Assembly: GCA_964410325.1 (NCBI GenBank)
Contig: CAYPFN010000002.1
Location: 52,811-116,810, forward strand
Source: CAAFZY01 sp964410325
GTDB lineage: Bacteria > Pseudomonadota > Alphaproteobacteria > RF32 > CAG-239
DNA length: 64,000 bases
Direction of reading: 5' to 3'
Shown here: piece by piece, positions 34,058 to 43,468 of the stretch
How positions within the stretch are numbered: position 1 is the first letter of the stretch
Layout of the letters: the number at the start of each line of letters is the position of its first letter
Position numbers and translations under genes: made by a program
The notes under the pieces: generated by a model
The model's input: only the letters and a program-made list of their open reading frames with translations
Database searches by the model: none
What the model was told of the DNA's origin: nothing

Positions 34058-34126
34058 CTTGCAAGAAACCTAAAAAAATGATATTCTGTTTTTATATTTG
34101 GGCTATTCTTATAAAGGAGCTTTACT

Positions 34127-35353
34127 ATGAGAATCATTGGTATTGAAAGTGAAGGCGCCGGCACCAACAATCAGATCCGTGGCATTATTCTGGAAGGGGC
34201 TAAAAACGATAAGCTGCCGTCCACACGTGAAAATCTTTTAAAAGCCGAGGATAGCACGCTTTTACTCCCCAAAAATTATGCTTCCGCAACTGAATTTAAA
34301 GCGGCTGTTGAAGTAGCCGTAACAAACTTTTGCCACAAAAGCGCAAATAGCCCCGAACAAATGCCCGCATATGTTGTACTGCCGTATAATCAAGCTGGCG
34401 GTTCCAAAGAAAATCAAGATGTTGATGTTTTATCGGCAGCTGTTAAAGAAGCCTTTGCCAATATTGGTGCGAATGTTCAGACCATGGTTGTCGCCAGCAA
34501 TGTTTATAATTACCAAAACGTTGATTTAATTCATGTCGGAAAGCATCAGATAACGGCTACCGACCAAAAACTTCTGCAAGAAAATCCGCAATTAAATCGC
34601 AAAGTTATACAAACCCTTGGCGTGCCAAGCAACCTCAGCATGTTGCGTATCCGCCAAGAAGCAAACATGCCTAATAAAGCTATCTTTCTGCAAAAATATC
34701 ATGATAAAAAAACCGCTCTGTTTTCTCTAGGCGGAAAAACTGACGATAATGTTATAAAATTCACGTTGCAAGACGCCGATAATTTGTTCAAAAGTGCTTT
34801 AAAACTTAAATCTATGGGTTATGAAGTTATTTTTACCAACAGTCCGCGGACGCCGAATGATGTGACTGATCACCTGTATAAAAAGTGTCAAACCTTCCAT
34901 ATGGACTTCTACAATTCCAAAAAAATTGCCGAAACGCTGGAAGAAGCAAAAAACAATTTCCGTATTTATGACGGCGCATACAAGAAAGAATTTGCCGAAC
35001 AAGCTAAACAAGTTGGCAACATCTACCCGGCAGTTTTAAATGTTTGTGACTTTGTTGTTAATACGCATGATAGCTTTTCCTACACCTCAGATGCCGCGGC
35101 ATTAGGTATTCCCAGCGTGGTATATACCGGTAATCAGATTGACTTTAAACGTCGTCCTGACTGCCAAAAGTTGTTTGAAATATGCGAAAAAGATGGTTAT
35201 GCCATTTCCTTAGATACGGCCATGAAACAACTTGCTGCCGGTCAAAAACTCCACACCCGAACCTTATCAGGTGTTTCCGAACAACTCGTGCAGGTTATGG
35301 CACAAAGACAAAACAATACGAATATCCGTAGCGCAGGGCAAGAACGAGATTAA
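34127..35353 (+). CDS. ELM1-like GT-B fold protein
   Basis: 408 residues. The C-terminal half follows the ELM1 (DUF1022) pattern: ALFSLGGKTDDNVIKF near 195, a helix AALKLKSMGYEVIFTN, SPRTPNDVTDHLYKKC (SRRTP in typical members) near 242, and VVNTHDSFSYTSDAAALGIPSVVY near 307-330, a sugar-nucleotide-binding style strand and helix. The N-terminal 170 residues are less typical. ELM1-type proteins of alphaproteobacteria are of uncertain function with a glycosyltransferase-B fold; the plant homologue affects mitochondrial division. AAAGGAG precedes the ATG. Confidence 0.6.
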   Translation: MRIIGIESEGAGTNNQIRGIILEGAKNDKLPSTRENLLKAEDSTLLLPKNYASATEFKAAVEVAVTNFCHKSANSPEQMPAYVVLPYNQAGGSKENQDVDVLSAAVKEAFANIGANVQTMVVASNVYNYQNVDLIHVGKHQITATDQKLLQENPQLNRKVIQTLGVPSNLSMLRIRQEANMPNKAIFLQKYHDKKTALFSLGGKTDDNVIKFTLQDADNLFKSALKLKSMGYEVIFTNSPRTPNDVTDHLYKKCQTFHMDFYNSKKIAETLEEAKNNFRIYDGAYKKEFAEQAKQVGNIYPAVLNVCDFVVNTHDSFSYTSDAAALGIPSVVYTGNQIDFKRRPDCQKLFEICEKDGYAISLDTAMKQLAAGQKLHTRTLSGVSEQLVQVMAQRQNNTNIRSAGQERD

Positions 35354-35684
35354 AAAATCATTCTTTAAACTCAAACAACGCCATTTTGTTATAAAAAAGC
35401 GACGTTGTTAAAGCTATTTAACGCTCTTAATAGAAGTTTTTGCTTTTTCTGATGCGTTTTATCAAGTAAAATAATGCCTTATAATGCGTATCACAAGCCT
35501 CACCTCAGGTCTGGCAATAACATAAACCGAGCATTTTTTCGGCCGATTTAATTAAATGCGCCACAGTTAAAAACAAAACGCCAATTTCATAGTAACTTTA
35601 ACAACATCAATTTAAAACACCCACCATAATTATTTATGTTTCTGATTTTACATCTAGAAAATTCTCAAAGTGGCGCAAAACTTT
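35354..35684. other. Convergent intergenic spacer
   Basis: 331 bases between convergent genes (ELM1-like and hydE). An imperfect pair AACAACGCC / GCGACGTTGTT near 35370-35410 has a long loop and no T-run. No ORF, RNA gene or repeat was recognised. Confidence 0.5.
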
Positions 35685-36716
35685 TTAAAAACTTTTAATA
35701 TGAAAACCTTTGGAATGCGAAACTTTTCGCCCAATAGAGGTTATCCTCTGCCGAACCTCCGACAAACTTCTATCAATACTATAATTTGTAGTTGATTTAC
35801 CTGGATAAAGTTCGTAATGCCGGCGATATTGCGTTAAAGTAACATTAGGCATAATCACGTTTGCCCCAGATTGCAGTGCTCGTACCTGCCCATTCGGGAC
35901 TAAAGTTTCCATAGCTGTGGTTGCAGGAATATTAATATCCGGAAGCAATAACCTTGTTAACGACATAACTTTTAAAGCAAGCTCAAAATTACCTTTTATC
36001 GCATTTTTAAGCGGTGTATCCGGATGCGGAATAAATGGTCCGATACCAATCATATCAGCATCAATTTGTTTAAAAAACAAAATATCATCAGCCAGGCTTT
36101 TCAGCGTTTGTCCTGGCAGCCCGACCAAACAACCAGAACCGACCTCCAAGCCAGCACGGCGTATATCTTCCAGACACTGCCGCCGCTGCTGCCAACTCAT
36201 GCCAGGATCATGACGCTCATAAAGAGCTTCATCGGTTGTTTCTATTCTAAGTAAAAAACGATCGCAACCAGCTTGTTTATAAGCAAAATATTCATCAGCA
36301 CTTCTTTCGCCAACACTCAAGGTCAAAGCCGTATCAAGCGTTTTAATGCGTCGGATGAGCGCACATATTTTATCGCAATCAAACCACATATCTTCGCCAG
36401 ACTGCAAAACAACCGTTTTAAGCCCCATTTGCCGAACGGCATATTCAGCCAGCTCAAAAATTATTTCTTCTTCTAATCGATACCTGGTGATTTTATGATT
36501 ATCCCGCCTTAATCCGCAATAACAGCAATTGTTTCGGCAAAAGTTTGAAAATTCAATCAACGCTCTAAGATGTACTTCATCTCCAACATATTTTCGGCGG
36601 ACACGATCAGCTGCCCCGGTAATTTTTTCTAAATTAGTGGTGTCCTCCAGAAGCTCAATCAATTCCGCCTGTGTTAAATCATGCGTATTTTCGGCTTTTT
36701 CAATTAGGATATCCAT
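35685..36716 (-). CDS. hydE: [FeFe]-hydrogenase H-cluster radical SAM maturase HydE
   Basis: Radical SAM enzyme that builds the diiron dithiolate precursor from the HydG product. 343 residues with the CRNNCCYCGLR cluster motif near 59-69 (CxxxCxxC), GEDMWFD near 107, and GSGCLVGLPGQTLKSLADD near 195-213, all HydE-like. TTAMETLVPNGQ replaces the typical late segment. It is distant from hydF-hydG and sits 8 bases after lolD on the same strand, so it is likely co-transcribed with a lipoprotein exporter. Confidence 0.9.
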   Translation of the reverse strand: MDILIEKAENTHDLTQAELIELLEDTTNLEKITGAADRVRRKYVGDEVHLRALIEFSNFCRNNCCYCGLRRDNHKITRYRLEEEIIFELAEYAVRQMGLKTVVLQSGEDMWFDCDKICALIRRIKTLDTALTLSVGERSADEYFAYKQAGCDRFLLRIETTDEALYERHDPGMSWQQRRQCLEDIRRAGLEVGSGCLVGLPGQTLKSLADDILFFKQIDADMIGIGPFIPHPDTPLKNAIKGNFELALKVMSLTRLLLPDINIPATTAMETLVPNGQVRALQSGANVIMPNVTLTQYRRHYELYPGKSTTNYSIDRSLSEVRQRITSIGRKVSHSKGFHIKSF

Positions 36717-36724
36717 TAATACCT

Positions 36725-37447
36725 TTAATAGAAATTTTTATTTTCTTTAATACGTTTACTTGGTCGCAAATCAACCAATTTTCCATCTTTAAGCAGTAAT
36801 TGCCGATCCATCTTGCCAGCAAGCTCCAGATTATGCGTTGCGATTAAAGCAGACAAGCCTGTCTCTTTAACCACATCCAGCAAAGCCAAAAAAACATTAT
36901 CAGAAGTATGCGGATCCAAATTTCCTGTTGGTTCGTCAGCTAATAGCAGCTTAGGCGTGTTGGCCAATGAACGGGCTATAGCCACTCGCTGCTGTTCACC
37001 GCCAGAAAGTTCGGCCGGGCGATGATAAATACGTTCTGTCAATCCTAGACGATGTAGCAGCCATTCACCCTTTTCTCTGGCTTTGGCAAAGCTTTTGCCG
37101 GCAATCAATTGCGGCATCATTACATTTTCCAAAGCATTAAAATCCGGTAGCAGATTATGATATTGATAAACAAATCCCAAATAGTCCCGACGCAAAGCCG
37201 TTCGCAAAGAATCATCAGCTTTGCCGCAATTTTCGCCGTCTAAAATAATTTCGCCTTTACTCGGATGATCAAGCAAACCAGCAATCTGCAACAAGGTTGA
37301 TTTTCCCGAGCCAGACGGACCAATAAGCGCCACTACCTCGTTTGCGCCAATATTCAAGTTAACGCCTTGCAAAACTTCAAGTTTTTGCTCGCCTTGAAAA
37401 TAATGCTTATAAATCTGTTTTAATTCCAAAGTTAAATTTTTATTCAT
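36725..37447 (-). CDS. lolD: Lipoprotein-releasing ABC transporter ATPase LolD
   Basis: ATPase that drives release of outer-membrane lipoproteins by LolCDE. 240 residues with Walker A GPSGSGKST near 42, the LolD-type Q-loop VYQYHNLLPDFNALENVMMP, signature LSGGEQQR and Walker B LLLADEPTGNLD. The ATG at 37447 overlaps the lolC stop (ATGAATAA), which fixes the start. The order lolC-lolD matches alphaproteobacteria with a single LolC/E permease. Confidence 0.92.
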   Translation of the reverse strand: MNKNLTLELKQIYKHYFQGEQKLEVLQGVNLNIGANEVVALIGPSGSGKSTLLQIAGLLDHPSKGEIILDGENCGKADDSLRTALRRDYLGFVYQYHNLLPDFNALENVMMPQLIAGKSFAKAREKGEWLLHRLGLTERIYHRPAELSGGEQQRVAIARSLANTPKLLLADEPTGNLDPHTSDNVFLALLDVVKETGLSALIATHNLELAGKMDRQLLLKDGKLVDLRPSKRIKENKNFY

Positions 37448-38687
37448 AGCGTAAAGCCTCCACCGGATCAAACTTTGCTGCGCGGTAAGCCGGATACAGC
37501 GTTGCTAAAAACGACAATAACAGAGAAACGACAGCCACAGTTCCAACCTCCGTCCAGTCAATTTTTGCCGGAAGTTTGGAAAGAAAATAAATTTCTGCCG
37601 AAAACAACTCCCGTCCGGAAAGAGTTTCCAAAAAGCGGCGGATAGATTCAATATTTTCACAAAACAAAATTCCTATAACCAACCCGATAAGCGTACCTAT
37701 AACGCCGATAAAAGCCCCGTCAATAAAGAAAATCCGCATAACCATTCCCTTAGTTGCGCCGATAGTGCGCAAAACGGCAATATCCCGTCCTTTATCCTTT
37801 ACCAGCATGATTAATCCTGTAATAATATTGAACGCCGCCACCAGAATAATCAGTGTTAAAATCAAAAACATCACATTGCGTTCTACGTCAATAGCATTGA
37901 AAAAGGCGGCGTTGCTCTGCTTCCAGTCATACACATAGGCATCAATCCCGATGCTTTGGGCAATCAACTCCCGCATTTGCCGTAAATCACTATCGTTTTT
38001 TAGTGTCACATCAATCTGTCCTGCGGCATCATATAAACCAAAATATGTTTGTGCTGTTTCAAGAGGCATAAACAAATGCGTCGAATCATATTCATACATA
38101 CCGACATCAAAAGTTCCCAACACCTGATAAGCTTTCATTCTCGGAACTGTGCCAAAAGCAGTTACCTTGCCGTTAGGCGAAATCAATGTAATTTTATCTC
38201 CGGCAATAATGCCCAGTTTGTCGGCAAGCCTTGTTCCAACAATGACTTTATCATCCGTAAACTGGTCTATATCAACATCGGCTATTCCGTTACGCAAAAC
38301 TTGTTTTTTTAACAAATCTTCTTTAGTAATCCCCCGAACCATAGCGCCCTCGGCCGTTGCGCCGGTTGAAACCAGAATCTGCTTTTCTATCATCGGGATA
38401 GCCAAAGACACTCCGTCAATGTCTTCCAAATCCTGCACGGCTTCTTTATAATTTGTAAAAGGAAATCCAGGTGCCGAAACAATCATAATATGTCCGTTTA
38501 TCCCCAAAATGCGAGATAATAATTCGCTTTTAAATCCGTTCATCACTGCCATAACGATAATCAGCGTCGCAACGCCTAAAGCAATCCCGGTGAAGGCGAA
38601 CCCCGTGATAACCGAAATAAACCCCTCTTTACGTTTGGCTCGAAGATAGCGGCTGGCGACCATACGTTCAAATTTTGAAAATATCAT
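37440..38687 (-). CDS. lolC: Lipoprotein-releasing permease LolC/LolE
   Basis: A 415-residue inner-membrane permease with the MacB/FtsX layout: a span at about 24-46, a large periplasmic domain (50-265) and three C-terminal spans (about 275-400). It begins RMVASRYLRAKRKEGFISVI, the standard LolC/E opening, and contains GITKEDL and VLRTIGATKG. It works with LolD to hand lipoproteins to LolA. AAGGAG is 8 bases before the ATG. Confidence 0.92.
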   Translation of the reverse strand: MIFSKFERMVASRYLRAKRKEGFISVITGFAFTGIALGVATLIIVMAVMNGFKSELLSRILGINGHIMIVSAPGFPFTNYKEAVQDLEDIDGVSLAIPMIEKQILVSTGATAEGAMVRGITKEDLLKKQVLRNGIADVDIDQFTDDKVIVGTRLADKLGIIAGDKITLISPNGKVTAFGTVPRMKAYQVLGTFDVGMYEYDSTHLFMPLETAQTYFGLYDAAGQIDVTLKNDSDLRQMRELIAQSIGIDAYVYDWKQSNAAFFNAIDVERNVMFLILTLIILVAAFNIITGLIMLVKDKGRDIAVLRTIGATKGMVMRIFFIDGAFIGVIGTLIGLVIGILFCENIESIRRFLETLSGRELFSAEIYFLSKLPAKIDWTEVGTVAVVSLLLSFLATLYPAYRAAKFDPVEALRYE

Positions 38688-38765
38688 ACAAATTTCTCCT
38701 TAAGGCCTTATTTTAATAAAAGCGCCAAACTTTTCAACTTGAGGTGCTCAGCATGTGTATAAATT

Positions 38766-39905
38766 CTATTTAAATAAGTCCTTTATTTTATTAAAAAAAG
38801 TTTTAATTTCCGGCTGGCAGGTTTCATCTTTGCCTAAAGACCGAAACTCCTCCAACAGTTCTTTTTGCTTGGCGGATAAATTCGTCGGAATAACCACATT
38901 TAAAATAACAAACAAATCGCCCCGCTTTTCAGAATCCATAATTTGCATACCGGCACCTTTAACCCGAAGTTTGCTACCAGTTTGAGTTCCTGCCAGAATA
39001 TTTAGCTCTACTTTCTTCCCGTCAATTCCCGGAATCTCGACCTTTCCTCCCAAGGCTGCACAAACCATAGAAATCGGCACGGCAGTATATAAATCTTTTC
39101 CCTCGCGTTCATACAGTTTATGTTCCTTCACATTAATAAAAACATATAAATCACCTTTGGAGCCACCACGTCTGCCGGCTTCGCCGGCGCCACTTATCCG
39201 CATCCGCACATTATCTTCAACACCTGCCGGTATTTTAACTTTTAATGATTTCTCAATCCGAATGGATCCCTTGCCGCCGCATTCTTTGCACTTATCCTTA
39301 ACGACGCGCCCTTCCCCACGGCAAGCCGGACAAACTGTTTCAAAAATAAAGAAACCTCCCTGTTGACGCCGGACTTTGCCACTACCGTGGCACATTTCGC
39401 AAACCGGCGCTTCTTTGCCGTCAGTCGTTCCGTGCCCATGACAAGTTTCACAAACTTCGGTTGTCCTAACTTTAATTTCTTTTTCCGTTCCGTTAAAAGC
39501 TTCTTCCAGAGAGATGGACAAATTATAGCTTAAATCAGCACCACGCACCGGTCCGTTCCGGTTTTGCGTTCGTCCCCCGCCCATAAAATCCGAAAACATA
39601 TTTGAAAACAAATCGGACAAATCCTCAGCATTAAATCCGAAACCACCCCCGAACGGATTTCCGCCGCCCATACCACCACCCTGAAAGGCCTGATGTCCAT
39701 AGCGGTCATAAGCTGCGCGTTTTTGCTCATCTTTCAGAATTTCATACGCTTCATTAATCTCCTTAAAACGCTGCTCCGCCTCCTTGTCGCCTGGATTTCG
39801 ATCCGGATGATACTTCATAGCCAGTTTGCGAAAAGCGTGCTTTATTTCCTCACCACTGGCATTTTTACTGACTTCCAACAACTCGTAATAATCTTTTTCT
39901 GTCAT
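38766..39905 (-). CDS. dnaJ: Molecular chaperone DnaJ
   Basis: Hsp40 co-chaperone of DnaK. 379 residues: J domain with HPD at 33-35, a glycine/phenylalanine region (GGGMGGGNPFGGGFGF), a zinc domain with four CxxCxGxG motifs between about 145 and 210, and substrate-binding C-terminal domains. Full length and intact. Not next to dnaK; it follows the DHH gene by 9 bases at the end of the large minus-strand cluster. Confidence 0.95.
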   Translation of the reverse strand: MTEKDYYELLEVSKNASGEEIKHAFRKLAMKYHPDRNPGDKEAEQRFKEINEAYEILKDEQKRAAYDRYGHQAFQGGGMGGGNPFGGGFGFNAEDLSDLFSNMFSDFMGGGRTQNRNGPVRGADLSYNLSISLEEAFNGTEKEIKVRTTEVCETCHGHGTTDGKEAPVCEMCHGSGKVRRQQGGFFIFETVCPACRGEGRVVKDKCKECGGKGSIRIEKSLKVKIPAGVEDNVRMRISGAGEAGRRGGSKGDLYVFINVKEHKLYEREGKDLYTAVPISMVCAALGGKVEIPGIDGKKVELNILAGTQTGSKLRVKGAGMQIMDSEKRGDLFVILNVVIPTNLSAKQKELLEEFRSLGKDETCQPEIKTFFNKIKDLFK

Positions 39906-39914
39906 ATCAAAGCC

Positions 39915-40814
39915 CTATTCTGATTTCATCTGATTTAAAAATTTCGGACTTACCCACATTTTTCCCCGACACAAAAATTCTGGAAGTTCTTTTAACGAAG
40001 ACGCGCCGGCCGCTCGGGCATGTCCGCCACCTCCGAATTTCTCTGCAATTTTAGAAACGTCAATATTATCTTTAGCCGTATAAAAAGACAAATTCCAGCA
40101 GTTCTTTTTATTCATGAAAAAATTAACCATCATATCATAATCTTTAATATTATCCAAAGAATCATAAAATTCCGAATACCCCTGCGGAATATTAGCGCAA
40201 ATGCACTTCAAACCTTCATATTCGCTTTCAAACGCTTCGGCGCGCGCCAAACGAAAATTACGGTTACGAATGTAAGACAAAATGGCGCGACCTCTCTCTA
40301 CCATCATATTAACATCCATCGTATCCTCAATTAATTCATGCCATACTTTGTCTACCGGACGATTAACGCCCAAAGCCTGCATGGCATATTCAAATGCCCG
40401 CACCCGTTTGTCACGCAAATCAAATACATCATTTAAGCCCAAAAGTTTAATACCGAGCGGCACTGGTCTATCCGGATAAAAATATTCCCACGTCAGAACG
40501 ATTGCCGCTGTCCCGACTCTGCGAATGCCTTTAATCGGTTCATACCCCTGCTCGGTCAAATTTTTTTCATATTGTTCAATAACTGAGATATGATGATCAA
40601 TCCAGGTAAAATCTATTGTCTGGCTTAATTGAAACATAAAATCTATCGGCAGAGAAATATCACATACAATAACTTTGTCATGTTTTAATATTTCATCATA
40701 AGGAATTTCCATATCATGATTTAATCCCATCAGCTCAATTTCTGGATAGACACTTTTAACAATCGCGGCAGATCCTTTTCCGTCATGATCGGCAATATGA
40801 TAAATACACAACAT
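39915..40814 (-). CDS. DHH/DHHA1 phosphoesterase
   Basis: About 299 residues of the DHH superfamily. Metal-binding motifs are ADHDGKGSAA near 7-16, CDISLP near 50, the DHH triad in FTWIDHHISV near 71-80 and the DHHA1 glycine motif FGGGGHARAAG near 262-272. The arrangement is nearest to NrnB-type oligoribonucleases/cyclic-nucleotide phosphodiesterases that lack CBS or PAS domains. Start at the ATG 40814; a TTG two codons upstream is less likely. Confidence 0.85.
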   Translation of the reverse strand: MLCIYHIADHDGKGSAAIVKSVYPEIELMGLNHDMEIPYDEILKHDKVIVCDISLPIDFMFQLSQTIDFTWIDHHISVIEQYEKNLTEQGYEPIKGIRRVGTAAIVLTWEYFYPDRPVPLGIKLLGLNDVFDLRDKRVRAFEYAMQALGVNRPVDKVWHELIEDTMDVNMMVERGRAILSYIRNRNFRLARAEAFESEYEGLKCICANIPQGYSEFYDSLDNIKDYDMMVNFFMNKKNCWNLSFYTAKDNIDVSKIAEKFGGGGHARAAGASSLKELPEFLCRGKMWVSPKFLNQMKSE

Positions 40815-40832
40815 TTTCAAATCTCTTATTTC

Positions 40833-41618
40833 CTAAATTTCCACCACCATATTATCGTAAGCCGGCGCCACATCCAATGGCGTCAACTCATCAACCATAG
40901 TATAATCACATTCTATAGCCATGTGATTAATAATTGTTTTACGCGGTTTTATGATATTGACATATTCTAAAAGCTTGTCAAGCCCCATGTGCGTTCCGCT
41001 TTCATTTATCGTTGTCAAAGGCAGCACCAAAAGCTTCGGCCGTTCCTTAATCATTGCCAATCCTTCTTCAGAAATTTCCTGACAATCACCAATATAAACA
41101 ATTTCACCATTGTTAATGATATAACCGGTAGATTGAACGGAATGTCCAGTCAGAGCAATCGGTATAATCTGCAAATTTTTAATAAAAAACTCTTCTTGTT
41201 CCTTAACTTCATTAACAATCAAACTCGGCCAAAACCTTGGATCGCTAATATGATTTTTTTCTACCGTCAGATAGGAAAACCGCTGCCGAATAATATTCAC
41301 CGTTTCCTGATTGGCATAAACATCAATAGATTGTTCACTCAAACGGTTTAATTCGCGCAAATCGTCAATGCCGTGCAGATGATCGGCGTGTCCATGCGTA
41401 TAAAGCACACCGTCGACATAGCGTATGCTGTTATCCAAAAGCTGCATACGAATATCCGGTGAAGTATCAATCAAAAGCCGAACGCCGGCCGCTTCAATAT
41501 ATATCCCCGTTCGCCGACGTATATTTTTAGGATTATTCGGATTGCAAGCGCCCCATCCACCGGCAATAGCCGGAACTCCAGGCGCCGCTCCGCTACCCAT
41601 GATAATCATTTTAGTCAT
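40833..41618 (-). CDS. PhnP-like metallo-beta-lactamase hydrolase
   Basis: A 261-residue metallo-hydrolase. GSGAAPGVPAI and WGACNP at the start, RRRTGIYIEAAGVRLLIDTSPDIRMQLL, and the metal site THGHADHLHGIDDLR near 74-88 are typical of the PhnP (phosphoribosyl cyclic phosphodiesterase) group found in alphaproteobacteria after tatD. HMAIECDYTM lies near the end. No phn genes are present, so phosphonate metabolism is not implied. It overlaps tatD by 8 bases. Confidence 0.86.
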   Translation of the reverse strand: MTKMIIMGSGAAPGVPAIAGGWGACNPNNPKNIRRRTGIYIEAAGVRLLIDTSPDIRMQLLDNSIRYVDGVLYTHGHADHLHGIDDLRELNRLSEQSIDVYANQETVNIIRQRFSYLTVEKNHISDPRFWPSLIVNEVKEQEEFFIKNLQIIPIALTGHSVQSTGYIINNGEIVYIGDCQEISEEGLAMIKERPKLLVLPLTTINESGTHMGLDKLLEYVNIIKPRKTIINHMAIECDYTMVDELTPLDVAPAYDNMVVEI

Positions 41619-42411
41619 TGTTGTCCTTCATTTTATTATTCTTTGCTTTGGTAAATAAATTAAAAAAATTATCCGTCGTAATTTCTGACATTTCGTTTAA
41701 ATCAATTTTTTTTATATCAGCCAAACACTTGGCTATATGTACTACATTTGCCGGTTCATTGGTTTTGCCACGCACCGGCACTGGTGCCAGATAGGGGCTG
41801 TCCGTTTCTATCAAAAGCTTATCAAGCGGAATCTTTCTAAAGGCCTCGCGCAAATCTTCCGATTTTTTAAAAGTAATAATCCCTGACGCCGAAATGTAAA
41901 ATCCGATTTCCAAGGCCGTTTCCGCCACTATCCAACCAGAAGAATAACAGTGAATAACCCCATTAAAAGGTTTTTGCCGATAAGCTGTTTTCAAAATTTC
42001 CGCCGTATCATCTTCTGCTTCGCGCGTATGTACAATCAAAGGCAACCCGCTTTCCTGAGACGCTTTTATCATTTGTTTAAAAGCCATAATCTGTACATCT
42101 CTCGGGCTGAAATCATAAAAATAATCCAAACCACATTCCCCAATACCGATAACTTTTTCATGCGCCGTATTTTCCAACACCTTTTCAGCCGTTATGCCAG
42201 CATATGTAGCAGCATTATGCGGATGCACGCCTGTTGCCGCAAATATATTCGGATACTTTCGACTGATTTCCAGCTGCCGTGGCAGTTCATCAAACAACCC
42301 ACCAGCATTAAGCATATAACCGACGCCAGCATCTGCTGCCCGTTTTATAACAGCATCAAGCTGCCCATAAATTTCTTGAGAGCTTAAATGGCAATGACTG
42401 TCAACCAACAT
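41611..42411 (-). CDS. tatD: TatD-family deoxyribonuclease (second copy)
   Basis: A 266-residue TIM-barrel hydrolase with all TatD metal motifs: VDSHCHLSS at 3-11, TGVHPHNA near 60-67, GECGLDYFYD near 92-101, PLIVHTREA, VIHCYSSG and LLIETDSPYLAP near 199-210. It lies in the classical alphaproteobacterial order holB, (metG absent), tatD, MBL hydrolase, overlapping both neighbours. This is the canonical copy; the one at 20304 is more divergent. Confidence 0.92.
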   Translation of the reverse strand: MLVDSHCHLSSQEIYGQLDAVIKRAADAGVGYMLNAGGLFDELPRQLEISRKYPNIFAATGVHPHNAATYAGITAEKVLENTAHEKVIGIGECGLDYFYDFSPRDVQIMAFKQMIKASQESGLPLIVHTREAEDDTAEILKTAYRQKPFNGVIHCYSSGWIVAETALEIGFYISASGIITFKKSEDLREAFRKIPLDKLLIETDSPYLAPVPVRGKTNEPANVVHIAKCLADIKKIDLNEMSEITTDNFFNLFTKAKNNKMKDNND

Positions 42412-43468
42412 CGGACACCGCCTTGCAAATCATTGACAAAACATTAAGTATTGTCTGTCTTTTATCCATATTAAGCGCTATCGTTTCATTAAACATTTTC
42501 AGGACTTTTTTCCAAGCCTCCCCGATTTGCCGAATATTTTTGCCGGTTTTACTGTAATCGGCAAGAAATTTAAGAATCAGCTCTGCGGTCAAATTCCAGA
42601 CCATTTCATCTTCTGCCGCATTACCGCTTAAATCAATAGCCGTCATTAAATCAAAATTTTTTCCGGCATAGAAAATTTTTTCCAAATTCTGATATAAAGC
42701 CAAGCCGTTGTTTTCAGCATAATTCAATGCTTTGCCGATACTTCCAGAGCTGATTTTGGCAATACCGGACACAGCCGATTCGGATAATTCCGGCATATAA
42801 CGCCGCAACAATGAAGCAACCGTGTCTTCGCTTAAGGGCTGCAGATTAAGTTTGGCACAACGAGATTTAATCGTCGGTAACAATTGATTGGGATTATGGC
42901 TGATTAACAACAGAAGGCTTTTAACTGGCGGTTCTTCCAAAATTTTTAAAATGGCGTTTGCGCCGGCCGTATTTAGGTCATCAACACTGTCAAGAATAAC
43001 AATCCGCCAATTGCCATCAAAAGATTTTTTATGCAAGAACTCATTAATTGTTCTAACCTCATCAACTTTTATAACTGTTGATTTTTTCAGATCCTGCATA
43101 TCATCTTCGCTCAAGGTTTCGCCACTGCGGATAGCTTTAACAATTTTTTTCTTATCGCTTTCGATAAAATCCCGTTCAATAATTTTCAAATCCGGATGCG
43201 AAGCACCGGCCACCAATCGCCAGACCGGATTATTTTCGGTCACATTTATTGAACTATAAGCCTCGCGCCGGTTTTCATCGGCAGAAAGCAAAAAGCGGGC
43301 CATGCGACAGGCCAATGTCGCCTTACCGATTCCTTTTGTGCCAGAAATTAGCCATGAATGATGCAATGCGTTGTTTTTCCACGCATTTAAAAAAAGCTTT
43401 TCAGCCTCCTCATGTCCCATTAAAAACGGATTATTTTGCGGTAAAGGCGCTGTCATAATTTCTTTCAC
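42401..43468 (-). CDS. holB: DNA polymerase III delta' subunit
   Basis: Clamp-loader subunit. 355 residues: an N-terminal AAA+ domain with HHSWLISGTKGIGKATLACRMARFL, a DDLNTAGANAILKILEEPP segment (Walker B-like and the sensor helix), LISHNPNQLLPTIKSRC near 195-212 carrying the SRC motif, and a C-terminal helical oligomerisation domain. GTG at 43468 overlaps the tmk stop (GTGA); ATG at 43456 is an alternative. Part of the tmk-holB-tatD cluster. Confidence 0.9.
   Translation of the reverse strand: MKEIMTAPLPQNNPFLMGHEEAEKLFLNAWKNNALHHSWLISGTKGIGKATLACRMARFLLSADENRREAYSSINVTENNPVWRLVAGASHPDLKIIERDFIESDKKKIVKAIRSGETLSEDDMQDLKKSTVIKVDEVRTINEFLHKKSFDGNWRIVILDSVDDLNTAGANAILKILEEPPVKSLLLLISHNPNQLLPTIKSRCAKLNLQPLSEDTVASLLRRYMPELSESAVSGIAKISSGSIGKALNYAENNGLALYQNLEKIFYAGKNFDLMTAIDLSGNAAEDEMVWNLTAELILKFLADYSKTGKNIRQIGEAWKKVLKMFNETIALNMDKRQTILNVLSMICKAVSDVG

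Noticed and set aside
35354..35684. A structured RNA (SRP, 6S or tmRNA) in the spacer
   Set aside because: The conserved SRP loop, tmRNA ends and 6S-like long hairpin are not present.
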